In this document: positions 9,864-20,761 of the stretch, one piece after another
Numbering within the stretch: position 1 is the first letter of the stretch
How the letters are laid out: every line of letters starts with the position of its first letter
DNA from: Callaeas wilsoni
Lineage: Eukaryota > Chordata > Aves > Passeriformes > Callaeidae
Assembly: GCA_013398955.1 (NCBI GenBank)
Contig: VWPU01002093.1
Coordinates: 62,001 to 126,000 of the forward strand
Length of the DNA: 64,000 nt
Reading direction: 5' to 3'
Notes under the pieces: model-generated
Seen by the model: the letters and a program-made list of their open reading frames with translations, nothing else
Told to the model about the DNA's origin: nothing
Databases searched by the model: none
Program-made: the position numbers and the translations under genes

Positions 9864-12159
9864 AGCATCATCTTCAGAGAAGATTTAACCAAACAAATAA
9901 TTCAGAACCTCTGCAAAGTCCTTTTCCTCATTAATTATTCCAAATATTCACTTGATGTGCAGCAGATCCCACTAATTCCCTCCTAAACTGGGTGAATTTA
10001 AGACATTTCAGAAATGTCCTGCAGTATCCCTCTCTGCACACACCCCCACAAGCTCTTGTCAGTTTGTGCATCCTTGGCCCTCTTCATTTACAACTGACAT
10101 TTTGTTTGTGTTTTATTTTAATTCCCTCCCTTAGCCATGGGCTTCACCAGAGATAAAGTGTCATTTCTTCAAAGCTCGCTGCTTGGCTCAACTTCTTGGA
10201 CCTTAACATTTCACAACAATTTTTTCCTATCTTGCCTTCCAGTTTTCTTTCCGCATGATTTCACTGAATCAGAAACTGTCTGTTGTAATACCTGTTGTTT
10301 TAAATCCATGGATATTGCTTTCTTTCTCTTTCGTTCCTTGTTTTCTTCTTTTTTCTTTTTGATTTATTTTATTTCTGCCTTCAGTACTTTTTAAGCAGTT
10401 CTCTAATTACAATCAGTTTGTCTCATGCTCTTAATGTAGTAATAAGTTTGTTATTTTTCAGAGTTTTGACTGTATCATATCTTCAGCTATTTAGTTAAGA
10501 GCACCTACTGTTATGTTCTCCACTTATTCTAGAAATCACTTAAGAATTGATGGGGTTTTTTATCTGTACCAGTTGGCTTCCCAGCATAGAGGTGGATGAA
10601 CTCACCGATGGTTACAATGTTATTAGCCTCAGATACTTCTTTGATCTCTCTCCATGCTGAATATCCCAGACCCCAGACATTTCCTGGACTGAGGGTACTA
10701 GTGCTTTGTGCAAGCATCAGGGTTGATGTAGAGAAGGGTGTTTTCTTACTTAGCACACTGGACTGAGACCAAGTTGATCACCGATGAGCTCCCGACTGTA
10801 CCATCACCCTGCTGTCTGATTTTTGACGCATTCCTATGGCCTGACACAAAGTCTGCTGAGGTCAGAGACCAACTCTTGTTACCTTGGGTAGGCTTTCACT
10901 TGGATCCCGAGGCAGGGATAATAATTCTTCCTGGTCCCATGACAGTGTTGTAGGGCTTTCCTTCCCACAGACTGTCAGGTAATGAGGTTCGGTTGTGGTG
11001 CTGCGAAATGAAAAAAAGGAGCAGACAGGCTCCACCCACAGGGTTTTTCTTTGCACTGGAGTGTTGGAAAATTGAGCCTTTGGGAGATGCTTACTGGGAA
11101 ATTTTCTGTTCAGAAAAGGAGGATAAGATAAAATGTTTGGTATCCCTCAAATGAAAAGGTACTGAAGCTGCAACTGCTCCAGATCTTGGTGAGAAGTAAA
11201 AGAGACATGGTTTCTATGCTGTTGCTTTTCCATGCTTAGGCTAAGCTCAAACTGATGCACATATCCGTTATTGGCATCTTTCATCCACACTAATTTCACT
11301 TTTCTAGCAGTGTGTATTCAGCTGATGAAAGCTGTCAGAGCACGAGTGACATGAAAGGAGAGGCCATCACCAAAGAAAGTTCTATATTTAACCTGGCAAT
11401 GCCATGCCTTCTCAGTACGACCTTGAGCCCTAGCAGTGAGAATTTAAACAGGGAATCTTGGTTGTGAAGTTTCTTCCTTTAGCTAAACATAGAAGGCTCT
11501 TAAACATGAGGAAAAGCAGGGAAGAAAGAAGGTAAAATAAATTACCCTTCTGCTTTTGACATCTGTGATAGCCAGCACACTTAACTGCCACTAGAAGGAA
11601 AGAATACATGAAGGACTTGCTGTTAAATTCTCATTAAAAATGTCTGTTTGATGTCTGCTAGTCATTTTCACAATCTGATTCACTGGGAGTAAATGTAGAG
11701 ATTTTTACTGAACAGTTTTGACATCGGAAACAGTTTCCTGCAAGGAATATCCTACTGTTAGTAATTATTTTGCTATGTGCTTCAGTAAAGGGGAAAAAAC
11801 CCAAAGGCATACAATTAGGGAAAAAAAAAAAAAAAACAAGGAAAGAAAAAAAGAAAGAAGATGAACAAAACCATTTGTTATGTTTTGTCTGAAGAAAGCT
11901 TGTAACTATCTCTCTCCCTTTCTTTAGCAAAGAGTGAGACTGTGTATCTCCTACTTTTAAGCACAGGGGAATGCAAAATATCTGGTTAAAAAAAACCCAG
12001 ATAAGTCAAGCACTGCCATCCTTTCTGAATGACAAATTTGACAATTAATATTCCACATTATTGTCTTTAATTCCTCTTAAAAATCAAAGTGGGGTGTGGA
12101 AATGACACATAGCTAAAAAGATGAGGAGTAATTTTCTTGTTAGTGCTTTCAGAAAGTAG
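9864..12159. other. AT-rich DNA with scattered minus-strand coding-like pieces
   Basis: Frames at 10529-10756 and 10862-11056 on the minus strand, and a purine-rich minus-strand stretch about 10100-10400, hint at a broken retroelement, but no motif such as a reverse-transcriptase core or zinc knuckle was seen. An A-rich low-complexity tract lies at 11821-11860. Otherwise nothing was recognised. Confidence 0.35.
11821..11860 (+). repeat. A-rich low-complexity tract
   Basis: Poly(A) run of 16 followed by GAAAG/AAAGAAAG words. Confidence 0.9.
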
Positions 12160-12350
12160 TGACAAAGGCTGAATTCCTGGTTTCACCACAGATTGCTGGG
12201 ATGGCCTCGGACAAACTCAGTAACCTCCTGTACCTCAGCTTCTGACATGGAAATAGTATAAAATAACATTTTCATTCTTATGAGCTTTGTCTGTTCTTCC
12301 TGTTTGGATTTGAAAGTGTTTGGCAGCATTTCTGGAACGGTCAGCACTAA
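12160..12350 (+). mobile_element. MIR-like ancient SINE
   Basis: The order of words follows amniote MIR/CORE-type SINEs: AATTCCTGGTTTCACCACAG (like 'aattcctggctctgccac'), GGCCTCGGACAAACTCAGTA (like 'gaccttgggcaagt...'), CTGTACCTCAGCTTCTGACA (like 'ctgtgcctcagtttcc'). A later CTGTTCTTCCTGTTTGGATT segment resembles the tail of related reptilian elements. Such SINEs are tRNA-derived and were mobilised by LINE machinery before birds diverged. The copy is heavily mutated and the edges are approximate. Confidence 0.65.
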
Positions 12351-13131
12351 ACCTACCCTTAACCTTACCTAAATTTGGGCATCCATAGAAGGAAATGAAT
12401 GATATATTATCTTTCAAACATTCAGTTGCTTTTTATTCTGTGTGCAAATTACCTAATGACACGGGCCTTTGGAGAGTAAGAGCCTTTCCTCTGGCCCCGG
12501 TGGTGCTGGCGCAGACAGCTGTACATGGGATGCTATCCCGGTTTGTGCTGGGATGGTTTCACTGCGTGCCTGTTCCCTTTGCTTGCTCACTGCTGCCACA
12601 CGCTTCTGAGTGGGAGCACTGGCTTGGGGAGGGTTGATTTGCACTCGCAGGCATCAGGTGAGCCCTCTTCCTTGGGCAATGCTCAGCCTGCTTTACATTT
12701 TCTGCTCACCAGAAACTTTTTTGTCCCTCTTGGCTAGGTTCTTACTAAAACTACTACAAGACACTTTGGAAAGCTGCAGAGGGAAAGCACTTAGCCCCCC
12801 AAATCAGCAGTAGCAGTATTTACCCAGTTTGGGGAGGTGTGACAAGGTGATGTAGTGGCAGCCTGGAAATCAAATGTGCTGCTCTTCAGGGAGAGTCATT
12901 GGATCTGGCCGCAGTGGACAAAAGGTGCAGTTTCTAAAGACTCAGTTCCACTGTCGACTGTCTGAATCACCTTTTCCTGGGGCACAGGCAGGCCAGTCAT
13001 TCTCGCTCAAAGGGGATCTTCTGGCCATCAGCATATTCTGTGATGCTATGACTTGAATGGGAATGAACCCCTTGCCCTTCCTACACCTTTCTTTTCTCTA
13101 CCGTTTCAGAGGTGAAACATCAAGTTTCCTC

Positions 13132-13205
13132 AGACAAGACCAGCTGAAGGTGCCTTGATTTNGGTGCAGGTCAGTAGACAGGACCAGCTGAAGGTGCCTT
13201 GATTT
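13132..13205 (+). repeat. 30-bp direct duplication spanning an ambiguous base
   Basis: The segment starting AGACAAGACCAGCTGAAGG at 13132-13161 is repeated with one change (AGACAGGACC...) at 13176-13205, an offset of 44 bases. The only N in the window (13162) falls directly after the first copy. The duplication may be real or an assembly artefact. Confidence 0.85.
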
Positions 13206-15734
13206 TGTGCTAAGGATGACAGCATAACAAGTGCCTACAGCACCACAGCAGAGGCGAAATGCATCCTCTGCATTTTCTGATATGCTTTGGATACTATGTT
13301 CAGGTAGAGTCAGCTGGGAGGCTCAGAGACTTCTGATTGCAAATCTTAGTGGGTGAAAAGCTCTCAATTTAACTTTTAGTCCACTTTGAGTAGAGGGACC
13401 AAACAAAAAGGTCTTCAGCCCTTTCCTTCAAGGCGTGAGGAAGCTGTGGTTAAACCTATTTCCTAACCCTCTGGCAGTGGTGTTAATGCAATACAACAAA
13501 AAGAACAAGGAAAAAACCCCAGGAGAGTTCTCACTTCTTTTTTTTTTTTTTCAAATAATTTATTTCACAAGAATAGCTCCAGATCTACATTCTATTTATT
13601 GCACTTTATTGCTTCTTAAACAAAGGAACCAAATTAAAAGTACAACACCAGAAAGGAAGAATTTTTTTGCAGCTGAACACATAGAGAAGAGATGACAACT
13701 AAATAAAGAGGGGGCATTTTCTTATTTTGAAGGTCTACTGAGACCTCTTTGCTAGGGATCACACCAGCATATTTTTGTTGTGCTGACAAACACCCTCATC
13801 TCTTCAAACCTCCTGTGCTCTGCCATGAAGCCAGTTCCTGCACTGCAGCATTAAGGAATAATCACCACCCTTTCCTGTGTAATGATTAGTTATGGTACAG
13901 GCCACCTAGAAGCCTTCTGTGGTCGTCATGCCAACTCTCTCTTTAACCCGCTCTACTTTGCTGCAGTGGTCAGCCTCAGGTGGGGTTTGGGGGCATTCAG
14001 GCTGTGCACAGCCCATCCTGATTTCACGGCATCCTGGGCACTAAAAGGGCACACAGGATCCCCAAGTGAGTACAGACACAGGGATTTTAAGGACTCTTTG
14101 TCTCTTGCTCAGCCCGTGTTTCCCTGCCATGCTGTGAGAGGATTAGTGTGTGTGCTGAGTGCCAGACCTCTCGCTGCTCTGCAGTGAACCGCTCTGGGTG
14201 CTCAAAGTGCAGCCTCAGAAGGAGCCTAATCCAGCCCTTGTCAGCTGGCAGCACGTTTGCTCTGATACCAGGGCTTGACAAGCTGGGGCTTGGTGGGTGT
14301 TTATGAGGCAGGCATGAAAGCAGGAGCAGAGAGGCTAAAACAAGACAACATCTCACAGAGAGCTCACACACACTTCTTTGCCCTGGTAGGAGCCAAGGTG
14401 TGTTCCCAGCTAGCCCTCAGTGCTGCTGCTGCTAAGATGTCAGTCCTTTTTAGTGGTGGAATCGATTAGCTGGAAAGTGAGAGCATCACTGTCTTTGCTT
14501 TAAAGTGGTGGGTAGGTCCCACCAGGGAAAAGGGAAAAGCACTTCGTGTTGTCTGATCTCTCACCGTTCCTTAAACTCTGAGTTGAATTGCACAGTGAGG
14601 AAAATGAGAGCTGATCTTTGCTTAGATAAGCATTCTCAAGCAAATTAACAAAACAATGACATAGCTATTTGTGTTCCTATCGGAACTTCTGTACGTCTCA
14701 TCCCAGCCAGGAGTGCAGTCCTGCAGGCTGAGTGGTGCAGGACCAGAACCAGCTCCCTCAGCTCTGGAATACCTGGGGTTTGGTACAATACCTTTTTTTT
14801 TCCCTCTTGCTGCTTGCTGAAATGACTACCTACAGTCCCTCAAGGGCAAAAGAAAAAAGAGTTCTGAAAAAACCCTCCACATTCTCCACAGCAGAGTACA
14901 TGCAGTTGCTCTTACCACTGTTTATACATAGATGATTATACTATCTTCCACAACAGTGAGGAATGAAAGGATTAATTGGGGAAATAATCTGAAAATCAAA
15001 TACTTCTTTTCTTGATGTTTTTTAAAAGGATAGATTTTGCCAAAGCTGTCCCACATTTATTTATTTTTTTTAATAATCTGTTATTACTCTAATTAAACAT
15101 CTAACTGAAGAGAGCAACATTTTTATAAAAACAAATTAAAGATTTATTATTATAAGGAAAGCAGCTCTCTATTTTGGATTGGGAGAAGAGAGAGGAAACT
15201 TTCTCTCTTTGGTCTACATCCAGTAGACTGAAAACAGAGAACTCTTCTGTTCAGTTTCCTTTTTACTCCTCCACGCTCCTCTTCCTTCCACCATGCACTT
15301 CTCATCACTCTTTTCAAAGATATCACCTGGCCCGTCAGTAAATGACTTCACTGCTGTTTGAGTCTTCGGGCCAATGAGTTATGATCCCCTAACCAGCCCC
15401 GTTCACACATAGAGCTACTGCTTTTCTTGGGTTTGCACGTTCACTGCAGGAGCACGCTGTGGTTTCGAGCAGTTTGCAGTCTGTCCCTTCTGTGGGGTTG
15501 CCTGGCTGTTATCTCTGCCCTCTCAGCCTAAGGAAGAGAGGGCAGGACACAAAAAGTTGTCAGGCTCATGAGAAAAATTTTGTCCTCCCAATGGCCTCAA
15601 AGAGGGCTGTGTGAAGATGGGCTTTTCTGAGAACAGACATTCCCTCAGTCCTGGGTCTCAGCAGTCACTGCTCTCATCAGACAGCTGACGCTTTCTTTTG
15701 CTTTCAGATCACTGAAAATAAAATGACCTATGCT

Positions 15735-15910
15735 GAACAATCTGTTAATTGTCATTAATTTGTCCACTGGATATTTCCCCCCTATATTTTAAATTGTCCA
15801 TCTGCAAGTGTGCTGGCTAAGCTTCACAATCTGATTAATAGTTTCAATTATTATGTCAAGGCCAAGAGATTCTTTTAAGCTTTCCACATTCAGTATTGAG
15901 AACTTGGTAC
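15735..15910. promoter_or_regulatory. Possible conserved noncoding element
   Basis: Repeat-free AT-rich sequence with several homeodomain-type cores (TAATTG, ATTAAT, GATTAATAG, CAATTATTAT) and no open frame. The call rests on texture only, because no alignment was possible. Confidence 0.25.
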
Positions 15911-16315
15911 TTTTTGTGTGTGACTGTTCACTTAACACATGTGAACCAGCTTCCCACCTCTAAATTGATGGCCTGATATGCAGAGGCAGAAGCTGATGGT
16001 GCTCTAGATGGCAAGACAGGCTGGACAACAACTATTCCCTTTTTGCTCTAAGAAAGGCTCAAGAGCAGCATAGCTGAAGGGAGAGATCCCAAACCAGGAA
16101 CATCTCGGAGAAAAGACAAAACCAAAGTCATGGGCTGTTCAGCAGAGGCTGTATTTATTGTTCCTTTTCCCACATCAGATAACTATTGCAAGTCGCTGGT
16201 GGCTGACTCCATACCTCAAGCCTGTTCTTGATCACATCTTGCAGAAGGATCTTTTGGTCCAATACCTGTGAACATAACACTGATATGTTACGGTTTAGCA
16301 TTATTTTGCATCATC

Positions 16316-16341
16316 CACTTGTCTTTTTAAAAAGACAAGTG
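16316..16341. repeat. Perfect 26-bp palindrome
   Basis: The half-site CACTTGTCTTTTT (16316-16328) is followed at once by its exact reverse complement (16329-16341) with no spacer. As single-stranded DNA or RNA it could form a hairpin; as duplex it is a long two-fold symmetric site with CACTTG E-box-like ends. Confidence 0.95.
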
Positions 16342-16368
16342 CCTTTCAAGGGATATTAAACTGCAGGT

Positions 16369-16948
16369 CTACACTGTGGGTAGTAGTAGAAACTCCCTTT
16401 GGGCACATTTTCCTTGCATACACCAGGACTGCTTCCACATGAGACAGAAACTATGCTGCATCTCCTCCATCCTAGAAGTGGCACAGAGTTCGGTACACTC
16501 CAAAAGTGCAAACCTGGTTGGCTGTGTGTGTCCCAAGGGAAAATGTGTGATCTTAAGATAGACTTGGCGTCCCTGGGGAGTTAATTTCTGTCTCATGGCT
16601 TCCTTCACTTCAGCATTGGCTGCTCCATCATCCTTTTTTTTGAAAACTTTGCAAAAACTTGCAAAGCAAGCAAAGGGATTCCTGTCTTGTGACATTTCTG
16701 CTGCTTTAGCACTGCCAGTTTTTATACTAGCTCGTGTCGCTTCAGCTCCTTTTAGAACTAAGGCAACTGCTCTTTTATTCACTTTGGGTAGTACTCCACT
16801 GCTGAACAAACACCCCAGAAATGTTTGTCACATCAGCTGCTCCATACTGTGAGTGATAGTCCCTGGATCCGGCACAAAATACTAAAGGAATGAAATAGTA
16901 TCTAGTCTGAGCAAAGACTGCAAAATCTTTCATGATCTTTTCAGCCAT
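16369..16948 (-). pseudogene. Frameshifted coding-like remnant, unidentified
   Basis: Two overlapping minus-strand frames suggest one broken coding sequence. The upstream frame (16948-16775) opens with ATG, encodes 57 residues beginning MAEKIMKDFAVFAQTRYYF, and ends in TAA. The downstream frame (16809-16369), shifted by one base, overlaps it and continues for 146 codons. Its first part is rich in A, K, E and R (for example RAVALVLKGAEATRASIKTG and NPFACFASFCKVFKKKDDG), while its last third looks like noise. The switch lies at about 16778-16809. No family was recognised. A processed pseudogene or a degraded endogenous retroviral or other viral insertion are possible, and chance cannot be excluded. 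Confidence 0.28.
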
Positions 16949-17280
16949 ATTTGTCTCCTCTTATACACATAAAACCTGTTCACACATGCTGAAAATACAG
17001 GGCAGCACATTTGAAAATGTTTGCAAGGTATATTTTACTCAGTGGCTTTCTTACTGTCAGGCAGCAGACTACAGACAGTTACTGAACTAAGAAAGGTAAT
17101 GCATTTTTAAAAAGCATCGGTCAGTCATGTGGAAATAGACATCACCCTCAGGTGTGATTAAAATTACCAGTGGTATCAGACCTTATGTGCCTGGTTTTAC
17201 ATAGATTACTGAGTTCAAAGAGGTATCCTTCCACTTAATAAAAGGCTGCTGATTATTGAGCAATATGCATGACTTTCAAA

Positions 17281-17370
17281 GAATTAAATATATATAAATA
17301 ATTACTATATTATTTTATTACATTATTATTTACATAATTTATTATAATTACTATATTATTATATATGTTT
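17281..17370. repeat. AT-only low-complexity tract
   Basis: About 90 bases almost entirely A and T, with TATTATT and ATATATA words. It is a likely easily melted or scaffold-attachment type sequence, but that role is inference. Confidence 0.85.
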
Positions 17371-17724
17371 TAAAAACATTATATGTCAACTTGTGATTGT
17401 GGTACTCTTGGATGGGCCATCAGTGATCTCCGCCTTCTTGGAGTTTCTTGTGTTTCAAAAATGTCTCAGAGCCATAAAACAATGACCAAAAAGAGCATGG
17501 GAGACTCACAGGGCCCCAGGGACATGTAAATAGACAGAAAAGTGTCATAACTGGCAGGGTTAGATAAATTCTGTTTGAGATGTCACTTCTAAAGAGTCTG
17601 TTCTTCATTTGTTGCACTTTGTTAGCAAAGCAGAGCTTCTAGAAATCTATTTCAATGTATCAGAGTAAACAAAGGCAGCAGGAAGAATAAATGTGTTCTG
17701 TCTAGTCTCATGCTGATGCCAAGG

Positions 17725-17786
17725 GGCCAGAACCCAGATGTCCTGACTCTGAGTTCAGCACCATGCTCTTATTATTGGACTATAAT
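17725..17786 (-). mobile_element. MIR-like SINE remnant (tRNA-derived head)
   Basis: Plus-strand words 'CCAGAACCCAGATGTCCTGA' and 'TTCAGCACCATGCTCTTATT' match the reverse complement of the tRNA-related head of MIR-type SINEs, where the B box appears as 'GAACCCAGGT'. Only the head is recognisable. Confidence 0.45.
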
Positions 17787-20700
17787 TTTACATGGAGCTT
17801 TCTTTCTTTTTCTTTTATTTTTTTTTTTCTCAGGGGTTGGGGGGTGGTGGTACATTGTATTTGTTCACATCAGCCAAGACTGAAGAAAAAATATTATGTG
17901 TAATTACAGGGCAAGGCAGGCTCGTACGTCACCCATCGGCATTGTCTAACCGCTGGTATTATTCTCTGCTCTTACTCACCCTCATGTCACTGCTGCCTCT
18001 CTTTCCACCTCGAAAGCCTAACTCCTCCTTCCTCTGACAGGATGTACAATAGCCAGAGCAGTATAAATCAAAGCCTAGAATCAGGAGAATTAGAGCAGAT
18101 TGGAAGTGCCAGTTCCTCAAGAAGGAAAAGAACGAAACAGGACAGCAGGAGATCAGAAGAGTGATTGCAGCTTCATTACAAGGGCCGTTGTACCATCACA
18201 ACAGGTTATTGCCTGTCACAAACTCTTTTTATTTCCCAGCTTCTGACTGGTGCAGATCTTGATCTGAAATAAATGCCAGCTATCCACTTATTTTATAAAT
18301 CTCCTTGCTGTGCTCACATTTAATATTTACTTGCCCTCATGTTTTTCAAGTAAAATATAATTTTATACTTTTGGTATCTTTATTGTGAAGCAGCAGCAGA
18401 GAGATTGAGAACCACAGAGGAGCTCTTACAGGTCCATGCTGCAGTGGGACTGAGAGGGAATGAACTCAGGCAGGTCAAAAGGCAGGATAAACTGTGATGG
18501 GGCTTCCATGCAGTGCACTCTCATCATAAACTGCCTCCTTAATCAGGTTTGGACATTAATCACATAAGTGGTCAAAATACTGCAATATTGAATTTTTTAA
18601 AGCTTTCTTTCATTAATTTACTTATCAGTTAAAAAAACCCCAACTAACCAAAAAAAAACCCCTTATTCTCAGCAAATCTATAACACCAAGCTGAAACCTG
18701 AGGGTATCAAGAGCATGTCATTGGGAGTTTCAGATTTCAAGAGAGCAGTAAAAAAATGCCTGGAGCAGAAAGAAGTAAAGATGATTTCAGCTTGAATGCT
18801 GGATCTTTCTTTGCTAAGAGTTTTTGTTGAGAGAAGATCTCCATACTGACTTTTCCGGGTGGAGTGGGGAGGGGAATCACCTCTTTAGGATAAAGAATTT
18901 TTTTTTTAATTTTAAGATTTATATGTAAAATGATAACTGATCTTTTTGTTAGCAACATCTGTAATTGTTAGACGTCCTTTTTACACAGCCAGCACAGTAT
19001 ACTTTCTGAGCAGCTGCCATCTCTAAAGCAGCCTCTGTGTCCTCAGCCTGAGGCAGAGTGGGTGTTTTTCTCCTGCTGACACTTTGGAGACTCTCACTCT
19101 CACAAGTGGTTCCTCGGATGTAGGTAGGAGATTTGGATGAGTAACAGGCATTTGTTGAAACCAGGACTGCAGGATTTGAATCCTGAACTGGGGGTGAGGA
19201 GCTCTCCTTGACTGCCTCCAAACAGCGAGGGAGAGACCCAGCTCTGATTTCGCTCCTGTGTGATGTAAATCTGCGGAGGAAGGTGCTGCTGGCATGGCAC
19301 AGGAATTGTTATTTCTGAAACACGCAGGATGTAAGTGTACCTGTACAAGCATGGGAAAATCTGCTGGTATTCAGGATTGGCTCACTGTATGAGCTTGCAA
19401 TGAGCAGTCTGGTTGGGTTTGTAGTTAAGCAGTGGCGCCGCACTTTACTGCTGAAGTTTTTTGCCCCGGTCCCATTAGTCAGGTGTTTAACACACAGCCA
19501 GACTTGGAAAACAAAATGTTCTCTCCATGTTTTACAGTAAGTTGCTCGAGACCAAAATGATCTGATTTTGGTACTTTAATGAAGTGTCCCAGTGCTGCTT
19601 TAGGTTAACATGCCATCGACTGGCCAATTGTCCTGAATAGACCAGGCAAGTCTCATGGCAATAGCAGGAATGAAAAAAAAATCATCAGGTTTGCTTCATG
19701 AACCTGTTTCTCACCTGAGATGTATTCTCACTGTCTGCATGGAATTGAAGAGTAACAGTTCAGCTATGCTTATCTCTACTGAATGTCCAGATTTAGGATG
19801 AAGTATTACCATTTTAGTGAATTTTTTCACCCTTTCTCTTTACATTCCTTAATTAATTTTTAGGATTCTGAGCTAACACCATAATTGCAAAGAGCTTTCC
19901 ATTTCAGACTGAGTCTTTTTCTTAAACAGTCTTACTCTTTCATTTTCAGTCATTATAGTATTTCTCTATGTATTAAACTTCCTTATTAGTATATATATTA
20001 TAGAATTACTGCTGTCTCTAATGAAAAACAGTATTTTAGAGCAGAGAGGGTTTATTTCTTTTCAGCTTCAGTAATTTCCTATGCTTAAGAACAAGAAAAG
20101 ACCTATTAGGAGAGGAAGGTAAAAAAAAAAAGAGGACAGCTCCAACTGTCAGTACCTGCCATTTATTTGTATTAAAAAGCAATGACTGTCAAAAACTACA
20201 GAAGCTCAAGAAAGTTATTGCTTTAATATATTTATTAAAGAAGTTTCCTCAGGAAAATATTTGATTTTCTATTAGGTAAAATTCTAGTGGAAAACATCTG
20301 TCTAGATTAAAAAGAAATAAAACAACAAAAACTACTAATCACTTCGTTAGAAATGCAAAGCAATCCATTTTCTCAGGTTTCAACAGCTTATTGAAACCCT
20401 TTTCTTTCATTTTAAAACAAAGTTTTAAAAACCTTGCTGAACTTCTTTGCTTAATGTTGTTTTGAAGGATCAAAGTACGAGCTCAGCAGTGTGCAAGGTG
20501 TATGTGAAGAAATGAGATACAATGATAAATCTAATTAGTGGAGAAAAGGAGAATAAGGAGATATACGCCTTAGGAGATAATGGTAATTTTAAAAAAATAT
20601 ACTTTTTGCTACCATGATATAGCCCACTACATGATAAGTTTGTGACCTAAAAATTGGTTATTTTTCTAAAGGAAAATAGAGTACTGGAATGTTTTACAAA

Positions 20701-20761
20701 TTTTTTTTTTTTTTTAAAAAAAAAAAAGTTATTTGATTTTTTATAATTTTTTTTTTTTTTT
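20701..20761. repeat. T15/A12 hairpin-forming tract plus second T15 run
   Basis: Fifteen T (20701-20715) are followed directly by twelve A (20716-20727), and another fifteen T end at 20761. The first pair is self-complementary. Homopolymer length may include sequencing error. Confidence 0.9.

Larger units (their letters stand above)
12351..16315. other. Unique DNA, no gene seen
   Basis: Short frames at 12395-12813 and 13882-14371 lie in locally GC-richer DNA and have no recognised product. An unresolved base occurs at 13162 beside a duplication. A block at about 15735-15910, with several TAATT/ATTAAT cores and no repeats, resembles a conserved noncoding element. Confidence 0.4.
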
